This document shows, piece after piece, positions 55,701 through 64,000 of a DNA stretch of 64,000 bases. This DNA is from Micractinium sp. NFX-FRZ. Lineage: Eukaryota > Chlorophyta > Trebouxiophyceae > Chlorellales > Chlorellaceae. Below the pieces are notes generated by a model. It was not told where the DNA came from. It saw only the letters and a list, made by a program, of their open reading frames with translations, and did no database searches. The translations under genes and the position numbers were made by a program. The first letter of the stretch is position 1. Each line of letters starts with the position of its first letter. The stretch lies in assembly GCA_029339195.1 (NCBI GenBank), contig JAPTJF010000024.1, positions 124,001 through 188,000 of the forward strand, given 5' to 3'.

Positions 55701-58700
55701 CGGGGACCACAGGCGGGGGAGGGGGCGGCGGGGAGCGCCGAGGCGGCGGCGGGGGCGGCAGCGGAGGCGGCGAAGATTGAGCAGCGGGCGGCGCTTGAGC
55801 GGGGGGTGGGGGTGGGGGGGAGTACCTGCAGCAGGGAGCAGGGCGTGGTGTGCATTCAGTTAACGCAAAACTGGGGTGATCAGCAGTCCGACAAGACGCT
55901 CCCAGTGCCTGCCACAGCTGCAGCAGCTGCAGCTCAGTTGGCGGCAGCTGCAGCTCAGTTGGGAGTCGGGGGGCTGGGAAGCCGCAGCACTGGTACACCC
56001 AGCAGGCACCTAGGGTGCGCATTTCCAGCCTGGGGCAGGCTTCGCAAGCACAGCAGCAAGGTGTGGCACAGGCGCCACGCTCAGCGGCTGGGGGTGTGCA
56101 CGTGCCCATGGCGGCGGGGGGGAGGGGGGCGGCGGCGGCAGCGGCTGCTGCGGGCGCTCACTCTGGGGGTGGGGGCTGCTCTGGGTCCACCTGTGGGGGT
56201 GAGAGGTCCTCGAAGCTGCACCACAAACACATGTACAGGAGGGGAGCAGGTGCATGGTTGATTCAACGGAGAGGAGGCGGAGCAGTGCGCGCCCCACAAA
56301 TTGGAAATTGGAAATTGGAAATACAAGGGCTCGCAGCCAAGTGTGATGGAGGAGAGGGCAGCCAGGTGCCGGGCGTGCTGCCAGCCATCTCCGCCTGCGC
56401 CCCAACGACAGGCCAGCGCTGCACAGGCCAGCTGCACAGCACACCGCCGCTTTTTGCTGGGCAGTGCGGCATCGGAAGGATTGGGCGCGCATGCCATTTG
56501 CTGTCAGGATTGCAAGGCAGAGAGCGCGCTACTTGCGTGCTGCCATGTGCGTGCGGCAGCAGGGTAGAGGGCGGATGCTGCGCAGCGCAGCGCACCTCTC
56601 TGGCGGCCATGGGGGCAGCGGCGGGTTTGGCGGCTCGGGTGGGTCGGGTGGCGGGCTGGGCGGGGGCGGCGGCGGCCACCTGCAGCAAGGGAAGGTGTGG
56701 CAGGTGGGGGGACCAGCTTGCAGGCAGGGCAGCCAGAGGCATGGACTGCTGTGCCACCGCTTTCACGACTGCCGACACTTGCCTGCCGGCTGGCTGGCCG
56801 GCTGGTGGGCCGGCAGGTTGGCTGGCAGGCATGTGCAACCACAGCAGGGACAGCATGGCAGCTCACGTGGTGGGGAGGAACTGCTGCACCCGGTTGTTCA
56901 AACTGCATTGGAGGGGAGGGAAAGCTGGGAGGGTCAAAGCAGTATGCATCAGGCGCCTCAGTATAAGGCTGGAACGGGAGTGCAACAGGGCGCTGCCGTG
57001 CCACACAGCTGCCGTGCTGCGTGCTTTGCAAAGCCCTACCTGGCCGCCGCACCCCACCCATGCATGGCTTGCATGGCTTGCCACCCCACCCATGCATGGC
57101 TTGCATGGCTTGCCACCCCACCCCTGCCCCTCCACCCACGTCAGCACTCCCCCATGAACATCCCACCTACCAGCCTGGTGCACCTCCCTTGCCCTGCCTG
57201 GCTATCCACGCCCCCACCCTCCCTCCACGTCCCGCCATCCTTCACCGCCCCACAACGTGTATGCCCGCCTGCCCCCCTCCCCTGCGGCCAGCCCCGCCCT
57301 GCCTGCTTCCCTGCCGCACTACACCCTCGCCTGCGCACCGTTCAGCCTCATCCCTCCTCCCCCTGCCCCGCCCACCAGCAGCCCACCTGTCGACAACGTA
57401 CACCTGCCCTCCGTCAGCCGCCGCCACTCCAGTGGGCGAGCTGAACTGCCCGTCTCCCTCGCCGGGGCCGCCCCACTCCGCCACCTGGGCGCCCCTCGGG
57501 CCCAGCACGACCACGCGGTCGTTCAGGGTGTCTGCAACGTAGATTGAGCCGTCGGAGGCGACGGCAATGCCGCTGGGTTGGTACAACTCTCCGGGGCCGG
57601 GGCCCTCAACGCCCCACGCCGCCTGGAAGATGAGCTGGACGTCGAACTTCTGCAAGGATATAAAGGGGTCGAGAGCGCAGGGCGGGGCGAGCGTTAAGAC
57701 TCAGGTGGTGTGGCAGATGAGCTGGGGACATCAAACTTCTGCTGCCCGTCAAAAATAAAGAAAGTAACGCGCACGGAGGGGCGGGACTTTGAGTCGGTCG
57801 GCCTGGAAAGGAGCTCTCTTGACGTGCAGGCTATCATTGGGCCAGCAAGGCGGACGCAACACATGGGAAGGGAGGGGGCACGTCAGAAGCGCAGGCCCGC
57901 GGGAGGGGCAGCGGAGTGCGGGCGGTGGCCGCAGCACGCACAGCACAGCAGGCATGGCAGGCATGCACGCTGTGCGTGTTTGGAAGTGACCCTGGGTGCC
58001 CTGTGTCACCTGGATGCGGCTGTTCAGCGTGTCTGACACGTAGATGGATCCCTGGCCGTCCACCGCCAGCCCCCTTGGGGAGTTGAACTGCGGGCAGAGG
58101 AGAGGCAGGTGGCGGGGCAGTGGTGGGCGGGTGAGCGGGGCACGAGCGAGGATCTGAGGGCTGAGCGCGCCCTCCCTTTGGTCCGGCCTATTGAGCATGC
58201 AGGGGGTGATTGCGAGCTGCACACCTCGCTGGGTCCCGCCCCCTGCTCGCCCAGCCACGTGATGTACTGCCCAGCGGGGTCGTACTGCACCAAGCGGTGA
58301 TTGCCGCTGTCGGCCTGCAGGCCAGGAACGTGTAGGGGTGGGAGGGAGAAGGTGGGGTGGGGTGGGCGGGACTTGGCAGAGGGGGGCGAGAGGCATGGAA
58401 GGGGCATGAGGGCAGGGCTGGGTCTGGTGGAGAGCGTGGGCAGCCCTGCAGGTGCAGGCGTGCCCGCCGCCTGCCCCAGCAGCGAGCAAGCCCAGCTGGA
58501 AGCCCGGCAGGCACGGCCCAGGCGGCCGCTTCCACGCCAGCCCTGCTGACGACAGATCACAGCAGGCACAGCAGGCATAGCTGGCAGCCCCCCACTATCA
58601 CTCAAGATTTAGGCCATCCACCGCCAGCCTTGACATGACTAACACAGCATGCACAGCATGCACGGCATACGCCGTGTGGTCATCATGCCCAACACAGCAG

Positions 58701-61700
58701 GCGCAGCAGGCGCAGCAGGCGCAGCACTCACGACATAGATGTTTTCGTCCCCGTCCACTGCCAGCCCCCAGGGAAGGTTGAACTGCGTGTCCCCCGCCCC
58801 ATAGCTCCCAAACTGGCCCAACAGCGTGCCGTTGGCCGAGAAGCGCTTGATCCGGTGGTTCAGGGTGTCGGCCACCAGCACGTGGCCTTGGGAGGTGACC
58901 GCCAGGCCGCGCGGCCCGCTGAGCTGCGCGCCGCCGCCGCTGCCGGGGCTGCCCCAGGACAGCTGGACGGTGCCGTCCATCCCGTGCCGCACGATGCGGC
59001 TGTTGTTGGTGTCGGCGACGAAGAGGGCATCGCCCGAAGGGGCCAGGGCGATGGCAGTCGGATTAACAAAGCCGACCTTGGTGCCCCACTTGCGCACCAG
59101 CTGCATGAGGGTAGTGTGGGGGTGGGGTGGGTGGGCAGAACGGCAGCGGCATGGCAGGCAGAAGCACAGGGTGAGTGCACACCGGGAGTCGAGGCGCTGT
59201 ATGGGGCGTCAGTGCAGCGCAGCTCGCAAGCGGTACAGCCTGGTGTGTGCGAGGCGACAGAGGTGTGTGCGAGGGAAACTCCAGGAGCGTGTGCGACCCG
59301 TGCGGCACACGCACAGCCTCACCGAGTAGGCGGAGAGAGGGGGAGGGGGCGGGGCGAGCGGGGGCGAGGGGGAAGGCGGCGGGGAGGGCCGGGGAGGCGG
59401 CGGCCGTCTGCGAGGGCAGGACGCATCAAGGCTCAGGGGTGTGACTCCACACTTGCCCGGGCGGTAAGGCACAGGGGGGGAACATGTGGCGGCAAGTGAC
59501 CCCCTTGCTGCCTAGTGTCACTGGCTACCGCTGCCTACCAGCAGTGGCCACCGCCTGCCCGTGACATCAGCTGCCCGTCCAGAGCCCCTGGCTCAACCTC
59601 CTGTTGCCGTCCTCAGCCCAGACCCTAAAGCTGCAACCTTCTGCTTCTCCTGACGCTGCCTGATCTTCACTCATTGCTCTGCGCAGTCCATTAATCCTGT
59701 TCAAGAGCTCCGCTTCCAACAGCACGGGCAGAGCATAGGCTGCAAATGCAGTGTCTTACCTTGGAGGTGCCGGCGGAGGCGGGGAGCGGCTGCACGGATC
59801 ACGGGAGGGAGGCGGAAGGCGGAGTGTTGGCTGGTGTCCAGGCGGCAGCACGCGTGGCGCCCCCACATGCAACACGGACTGCACTGCAGCCAGACACAGG
59901 CCCTCACTCACCCGACGGGCACAAACAGCTGCACGCGCGGCGCCCCCGCTTGCAGCACATAGATGCCCCCGCTGCCGTCCATCGCCGGCGCCACGTCCGT
60001 GGGCCAGAACAGGTCCCCATCCCCCTCCATCTCATCCGCAGGGCTGCCCCACTCGGACAGCTGCTCGCCCTCGGGGCTGTACTGCACAACCCTGCAAAGG
60101 TAATGAGCACATGGTTAACAACAGATCCCAGGGGGCAGGGGGGGGCCACACCGACAGCTGCTCGCCCGCGGGACTGTACTGCACAACCCTGCATGGCGAT
60201 GAGCACACGTTGTGGTCAGCAACAGTCCCCAGGGGGTGGGGGTGCCCCACTAGGGCAGCTGCTCGCCCTGGCATTGCAGCACCCTGCAGCATCCTGCGGC
60301 AAGTGAGGCACTCGTACGCCGACGCAGGCGACATGCCAATGACTGCAACCCTGCAGGGCAGCAAGCTTGGAAGGGCCACATGCACAGCTCCTGCAGGGAC
60401 ACTGCAAATTCAGCACCCTGTGCGGTGGCCTGGCTAGCTGCGTAGCCTGGCGCCACCCACACCGCCTGCCGTGGGCGCTCCAGGCGCCTTTTTGCACCCG
60501 CGCCTCCCTGCCCGTGCCCCGGAAGCTAATGCCAGCCCAGGTGCCCCACGATGGAAGGAGAAGCACCCACCGGTTGTTGTCCATGTCGGCCACATACAGG
60601 CTGCCGTCCTGGTCGACGCGCAGCCCGCGTGGCGAGCTCAGCTGGCCCTCCCCTGACCCGGTGCTGCCCCAGGTCGCGAGGAAGGCGCCCTGGGGGCTGA
60701 ATTTCTGCGGGGCGGGGACATGAGGGAAAGACGGGCAGAGCCCGGGACATGTGTTTGACTGGAGTCACAATTGTGAATGGAGGCGGACAGACACGTGCCA
60801 TTGCAAATGCGCTCCCGCCCGCAGCACCGCCCACACCCCCCAGGATAATTGACCAACTCACGCAGATCCGGTTGTTGTCCGAGTCGGAGACGTACACGTT
60901 GCCGGTGGCAGGGTCGACCGCCACGCCCCGCGGCCCCTTCAGCTGGCCGGGGGCGCTGCCCAGGCCACCCCACTTGAGGAGGTACATTTGGGAGGCGCTG
61001 TACTTGACGATGCGGTGGTTGTACAGGTCCGCCTGCGGGGCATGTCGGTCAAGGAAGCGCGTTGTGTCAAGCCAAGCCATAGTAAGAGCTAGCGGTCAAC
61101 AAGCGTGGAACCATGTGTGTCACGAGGCGGTGGTTGCACAGGTCGGCCAGCGGGGGCATCCAGACAAGGAGGCAGTGAACTGCAATGTATGAGGTGCCAA
61201 CAAGTGTGAGGCGCTGCACGTGACGATGCGGAAAGGTCTTCCGGGCCGCTACCACCCCACCGCCCTGCACGCACGCATGCCCCGCTTACACCGGCACACA
61301 CGTTTATGTGTACTGCCATGCTCACATGTACACTGCTCCTTACGGGCCCCTCCTGCCGCTTAACCCACATACTTCGCAAGCCCCTCCCCCTGCCCCCTGC
61401 CCCCGCTCACCACATACACGCTGTCATCGGGCCCCACCGCCACCCCGCGCGTGTAGTTGAACTGATGGTTCCCCGTGCCCCGGGAGCCCCAGGTCGCCAG
61501 CAGCGTGCCGTTGCTGGCGAACCTCTTGATGCGGCTGTTGGTGGTGTCGGCCACCTGTTGGGGGAAAAAAGGGGGCAGGTGGTGGTGCGGGCATGGCAGA
61601 GGGGAAGGGGATGTTGGGGAGGGGGCACCTGGGCACGAGCTGGCGCCGCCGCAGCGGCCTCCCGCCCCGCCGACCGCATGCGCCCCGGCACGGCACCCCC

Positions 61701-62386
61701 GCCCGCCACTGGCTGCGTACACCAAGCAGCAACAGTAAGCACGCATTGTGCAGCAACAAGCGGCCGTGTGGCTTGCCTCACCAGTATGTGTCCCAGCGAG
61801 TTGATGGCCACAGAGGAGGGTTGCCCCAGCTGCGGTCCAGCACCTGTGCCCAGGGTGCCAAATTGTGAGATGTACGTCCCGCCCTTCGAGTGCTGCACCA
61901 CACGGCTGTTCAGTGTGTCCGCCACCCACACGTCTCCGCTGGTGGGGTGGACCGCCAGGCCGTTAGGTGCCGCAAACTCGCTGCCTGCGGCCACGCCCGC
62001 CCACTGCAGCCGATACTGCCACCCCGCCGTCAGCAGCGCGCGGCGGCGGCGGCCTGTGCTGGCGCTGTCTGGCGCGGCGCCTGCTGCAGCGCCAGGAGAG
62101 GAAGGATGCAACAGGTCGAATCACGGCGGGGAGGCCGGGAGGAAGGATGGCAGGCTGCGTGTGTTGGGTGGCTGGGAACGGAAGCTGGGGCGGCGGCGGC
62201 AGCGGCGGGGTGCCGCCGACGCCGCCGCCGCCCGGTGGCCACCATCGCCCCGCTCACGCAGCCTGACGAGGGCTTCACCCAACCGTAAGTCTCACCTGCC
62301 ACCGTGAGAGAGCTGAAAAGCAGCAGGCAGGCGAGCGCCAGCGGCAGCCGCTGGCGGAGGGGCACATGCCTATGCCGCCCCGGCAT
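42144..62386 (-). CDS. Giant secreted protein: five NHL beta-propellers, proline-rich linkers, two PPC-like domains (2305 aa, 44 exons)
   Basis: Function unknown; probably a wall or matrix scaffold. Exons, high to low: 62296-62386, 61782-62083, 61411-61554, 60862-61032, 60571-60704, 59912-60091, 59760-59789, 59323-59407, 58732-59100, 58225-58314, 58010-58087, 57387-57649, 56867-56902, 56596-56679, 56162-56215, 55687-55825, 55061-55444, 54516-54686, 53760-54028, 53292-53327, 52996-53082, 52777-52845, 52433-52501, 52254-52308, 51654-52031, 51118-51288, 50563-50834, 50230-50265, 49796-49966, 49549-49624, 49240-49323, 48633-48785, 48216-48359, 47632-47802, 47144-47277, 46281-46451, 45581-45803, 44943-45019, 44581-44703, 44010-44310, 43666-43739, 43420-43545, 42551-43108, 42144-42228. 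All 43 joins keep phase; the total is 6918 nt. The signal peptide is LPLALACLLLFSSLTVAG. About 30 blades follow the NHL pattern GLAVDxxxNVYVxDxxNHRI. Two joins use GC donors. Splitting into two genes cannot be wholly excluded without transcripts. Confidence 0.82.
42239..42297. repeat. (GGCA)n array with GGGCAGG interruptions
   Basis: Lies just upstream (in transcript order) of the acceptor of the last exon of the five-propeller gene; sense strand CCTG. Confidence 0.95.
42551..43739 (-). other. Second PPC-like domain and C-terminal beta domain
   Basis: Repeats the first PPC-like domain with the same introns (LTAGDSPVPCSYSRGASLVFR, FLSCDYPNIDLVVS, DCVGGADGGCGDD, YYFFAVSAYNG). Exon 42551-43108 continues through a Pro-rich spacer into a different beta-rich domain (ATLAVQVSVTIVQVTP, then LLANLRKPTGSSWL) that I do not recognise. 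The last exon (42144-42228) is Pro-rich with a basic end, MKRALIKR. Confidence 0.65.
43749..43795. repeat. (GGCA)n array
   Basis: About eleven CAGG units in an intron of the five-propeller gene; sense strand CTGC/TGCC. Confidence 0.95.
44010..45803 (-). other. Proline-rich linker 5 and first PPC-like domain
   Basis: Exon 45581-45803 is Pro-rich and then gives PELQTPRQLWEEP. The domain (LDSGLVSSVFT, CESGRSVALVFRW, STCDWPDADLVVS, DCIAGADGGCDEA, YYYFVIGTLTG, AQLTITV) has the Cys/Asp/Gly pattern of PPC-like beta-sandwiches. The intron 44704-44942 has a GC donor. A second Pro-rich stretch (about PPPTPLLLPPPS) leads to the next domain. Confidence 0.7.
46281..49323 (-). repeat. Propeller module 5 (286 residues, about 1499-1784)
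   Basis: Exons of 84, 153, 144, 171, 134 and 171 nt, the same total (857 nt) as module 4 but with extra introns. The 144, 171 and 134-nt exons match module 1 in size and position. The 171-nt exon 47632-47802 appears to use a GC donor. Confidence 0.83.
47068..47100 (-). repeat. Copy of exon 35 donor edge, five-propeller gene
   Basis: CACACCCACCTGTTGTT is shared with the donor at 47137-47153, about 67 bp away. Confidence 0.7.
49549..49966 (-). other. Proline-rich linker 4
   Basis: Exons of 171 and 76 nt; Pro-rich with PEPSPSPEDPSWYAP and a C-terminal PPFVVSPFA. Confidence 0.75.
50230..52031 (-). repeat. Propeller module 4 (286 residues, about 1131-1416)
   Basis: Exons of 378, 171, 272 and 36 nt; starts LARMWGGLG, ends GNHRVQVFAPAG. 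Nearly the same exon sizes as module 3. Confidence 0.88.
52254..53082 (-). other. Proline-rich linker 3
   Basis: Four small exons (87, 69, 69 and 55 nt) encode almost pure Pro/Ser with occasional Glu, Asp and Tyr, ending TPPAYA. Confidence 0.75.
53292..55444 (-). repeat. Propeller module 3 (287 residues, about 751-1037)
   Basis: Exons of 384, 171, 269 and 36 nt; starts LVRTWGSEGSG, ends LNHRIQLFEPSG. Six blades are countable, consistent with one closed six-bladed NHL propeller. Confidence 0.88.
53604..53692 (-). repeat. 90-bp copy of exon 19 donor edge, five-propeller gene
   Basis: Matches 53741-53836 over some 90 bp, with the donor CTCACCTGTC and the blade end (VADR/VHVADR-like), about 140 bp away. 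Several substitutions make it a poor coding sequence. Confidence 0.8.
55687..56679 (-). other. Proline-rich linker 2
   Basis: Three exons (84, 54 and 139 nt) encode Pro-rich sequence with acidic and Trp residues (DPPEPPNPPLPPWPPE and similar), ending PDGPFR. Confidence 0.75.
56867..59100 (-). repeat. Propeller module 2 (residues about 380-658)
   Basis: Exons of 369, 90, 78, 263 and 36 nt. The same order as modules 3 and 4, except that the 171-nt exon equivalent is split by an intron between GAGPSE and FNSPRG. It ends LNNRVQQFLP. Confidence 0.85.
57713..57750 (-). repeat. Copy of exon 12 acceptor edge, five-propeller gene
   Basis: AGATGAGCTGG and AACTTCTGC match the exon 12 start at 57626-57660, about 87 bp away. 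Confidence 0.75.
59323..59789 (-). other. Proline-rich linker 1, including a 30-nt microexon
   Basis: Exons 59760-59789 (30 nt) and 59323-59407 encode an SPPPP-type linker ending LSAYS. Removing the microexon would not change phase, so it could be skipped. Confidence 0.7.
60050..60292 (-). repeat. Three tandem copies of an exon 6 acceptor edge, five-propeller gene
   Basis: The block around CAGCTGCTCGCCC, TGTACTGCACAACCCTGCA and the following intron sequence occurs near 60056, 60153 and 60254, about 97-100 bp apart. Only the first is joined as exon (59912-60091). Confidence 0.85.
61121..61170 (-). repeat. Copy of exon 4 acceptor edge, five-propeller gene
   Basis: Resembles 61008-61055 (GCGGTGGTTG, ACAGGTC, GCGGGGCAT), about 115 bp away; a further fragment lies at 61199-61229. 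Confidence 0.7.
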
Positions 62387-63145
62387 AGCCCGGCCCCGGC
62401 TTCTCGGTGCTCCTTCGATCGCCTGGCAGCTGCTGCTAAGTTGCCCTGCACATACGGCGAGCTGCACGGGCCGTGGGTTCACACTTGCACTGTAGGGACG
62501 CTCTGTCTCTCAAAGCCGTGGCAGAGCCGCGGAGAGTCGCTCCAGAGCCGCAAACCGTTGCATTCAACAAGATCGTACCCGAGTTTAGCTGCAGGCCTGC
62601 AGGCGGGATACTAGCTCGAGTGGTTCCCAAGGTCTGGGCGCCCGGGCGTGCCTTCGAACTTCCTGGCGCACGCAGCATTCAAACGATCTGTAGCAAGCAA
62701 TGTCACCCAGGGGAGCGGGTTGTTTGGGCTGACGGCCAGTAACCACCTGGTTTCAAACCCGCCCCGGGGCAGGCGGCTTCTGCCATGCCTGGCGCGTGCA
62801 GCTGCAGGCTCTGCCTTACACCCCGCTCAACAGCACTTCATGCATGCCCTCTCAAGAGAAACACAGTTGGAACGCATTGACAACAAGACACTGTAAAAGG
62901 CAACGCGCAGAAATCAACAGCTGCTGCCGCCGGTGGCGGCTCACTTGCATCTGCAGCAGCACGGGTGCGACTGCTACCGGCCTCCCGCCACCGCTGCCGC
63001 CGCCGCTTCCAAGGCACCACGCGCAGTTTCCGCCGCCACCCAGCGCTGCCATACACGAGCTGACTTGACGCCCTCTGTCTCCGTTGAGGGTGCCGGCGGC
63101 GTTGGCAGCACCCGCTGCACTGCCGCAGGTGCTGGTCGGGCGCGC
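62387..63145. other. Intergenic region upstream of the five-propeller gene
   Basis: 759 bp between two minus-strand genes. It holds the promoter of the five-propeller gene. The final part could contain another exon of the gene on the right if the GT at its end is used as a donor. Nothing firm. Confidence 0.45.
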
Positions 63146-64000
63146 TCACTTGCCGCTGCCGTCGCCACCCTCAGCACCGCCGACGCCGCCCGAGGGCGCC
63201 GGCGACGGCTGCTCGCTAATGGAGGGCAGGTGGCCGTGGCTGTCTGCCAGCGGACTGGCAGGCTCCTGGCTGGGGGCGCCCCTCGCCGGCGGGCTTCCAG
63301 ACATGCGCCCCAGGCCGCCGCCGCCGGGGACGCCTCCCGAGCTCCCTGATCCGCCTCCCCAGCCTCCTCCAAACCCGCCCGACAGGTGATCCGCATAATC
63401 GCCAAATGCCTCGCTGGCAGTGGACACCAGCATGCGGCCCCCGCCGGCGCCGCCGCCGCCGCCGAGCACGGGCGACACCCCGCCGCCGGCCACGCCGCCG
63501 CTGAAGGGGCCACCTCCCAGGAAGCCTCCGGGCAGGGAGAGGGGCGGGGGGGACGCCAGGGGTGCCAGGATGCCCAGGGCGGGGGAGGGGCGGCCGCTGA
63601 GGGTGCGGCCGGGGGAGCGGCCCACTGCGGAATGGGAGGCGCAGCACGCGCAGCACAGCGTGGGCAGGGGTGGGAGGCGCAGCACGCGCAGCACAACGTG
63701 GTTATACAGCGCCGGCGGGTGCCAGGCAGGACAGAGAGAAACAAAGTCACCCTGGGGATGGCGCACTCTTCCACATGGTGACCCATCGGTGCTCATGTCC
63801 CACCCTTCCAGCCAGCACAAGCTGTGCCCTCCTGCCAGCTGCCAAAGCAAGAGCCAGTTGAGGCACAGCACGGCACAGCACAGCACAGCACAGCACGGTC
63901 GTCCCATGCCCAGGGTCTTGCCTTGACCGCCGACCATGGGCGAGGACGGGGGCATGTAGGCGCCGAAGGGGCTGCTCGTGTGGGGGTAGGAGGAGGGGCG
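63146..64000 (-). CDS. Glycine/serine/proline-rich protein of unknown function (3' part; 5' end off window)
   Basis: Two exons: 63922->64000 and 63146-63624, joined in phase by an intron with a GC donor (GCAAGA). The visible part is 185 residues of low-complexity sequence: SSPFGAYMPPSSPMVGG, SPGRTLSGRPSPALG, long Gly runs, then a more ordered patch MLVSTASEAFGDYADHLSGG, and a Ser/Pro-rich acidic end ESPASP-like to GGDGSGK and a stop. No domain recognised; it resembles disordered regions of signalling or RNA-binding proteins. The stop at 63146 overlaps a GTGAGC that could be a donor, so the end may lie further left. Confidence 0.5.
   Translation of the reverse strand, partial: RPSSYPHTSSPFGAYMPPSSPMVGGQGKTLGMGRPCCAVLCCAVLCLNWLLLWQLAGGHSLCWLEGWDMSTDGSPCGRVRHPQGDFVSLCPAWHPPALYNHVVLRVLRLPPLPTLCCACCASHSAVGRSPGRTLSGRPSPALGILAPLASPPPLSLPGGFLGGGPFSGGVAGGGVSPVLGGGGGAGGGRMLVSTASEAFGDYADHLSGGFGGGWGGGSGSSGGVPGGGGLGRMSGSPPARGAPSQEPASPLADSHGHLPSISEQPSPAPSGGVGGAEGGDGSGK
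63864..63897. repeat. GCACA microsatellite
   Basis: Repeated GCACAGCACGGCACAGC in the intron of the partial gene. Confidence 0.85.

Larger units (their letters stand above)
59912..62083 (-). repeat. Propeller module 1 (residues about 31-340)
   Basis: Exons of 302, 144, 171, 134 and 180 nt. Blade signatures include GLAVHPTSGDVWVADTLNSR, GVAVGPDDSVYV and LYVADMDNNR. It ends with GGIYVLQAGAPRVQLFVP, matching the end of module 5. About 25 extra residues precede the first blade. Confidence 0.8.

Noticed and set aside
1..64000. tRNA, rRNA or snRNA genes
   Set aside because: No cloverleaf with conserved A and B boxes and no rRNA-like blocks were noticed on reading; a covariance-model scan was not possible here.

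Overview
The window is nuclear DNA of a GC-rich, intron-dense green alga, most likely a trebouxiophyte of the Chlorella group (inference). The evidence is: spliceosomal introns of roughly 80-660 nt with GT-AG and some GC-AG ends; mitochondrial presequences on TCA-cycle enzymes; extensin-like proline-rich linkers in secreted proteins; and TGTAA motifs downstream of several stops. I reconstructed gene models by hand, joining exons only where splice sites and reading phase agree. About 116 introns are placed in twelve genes. No tRNA, rRNA, CRISPR array or intact transposon was seen.

Layout, left to right. 1-2144 (-): 5' part of a mitochondrial NAD-isocitrate dehydrogenase, with a 34-bp minisatellite and an assembly gap in one intron. 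2485-3309 (+): SFI1-like helical repeat protein. 3642-6168 (-): organelle-targeted protein resembling L-2-amino-thiazoline-4-carboxylate hydrolases. 6436-10989 (+): EME1, partner subunit of the MUS81 nuclease. 11970-15796 (-): secreted cysteine-rich protein. 16457-17756 (-): a short protein that is only the 2Fe-2S half of succinate dehydrogenase subunit B. 18543-21831 (-): secreted zinc metalloprotease with a PPC-like tail. 22862-29013 (-): PIF1 helicase, 17 exons. 29201-32554 (+): alpha/beta-hydrolase. 33807-35574 (-): polytopic membrane protein. 36738-40724 (+): ankyrin-like protein. 42144-62386 (-): a 44-exon gene for a 2305-residue secreted protein made of five NHL beta-propellers joined by proline-rich linkers and ending in two PPC-like domains. 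63146-64000 (-): 3' part of a glycine/serine-rich protein.

Four genes (cysteine-rich protein, metalloprotease, five-propeller protein, and possibly the membrane protein) point to the cell surface or extracellular matrix. Two (EME1, PIF1) act in genome maintenance and two (IDH, SDHB-like) in mitochondrial respiration. They are separate genes, not an operon.

The most unusual signals are the five-propeller gene, the stand-alone SDHB N-terminal half, and a window-wide pattern in which introns carry diverged copies ('echoes') of the neighbouring exon edge together with its splice site, usually 80-140 bp away.
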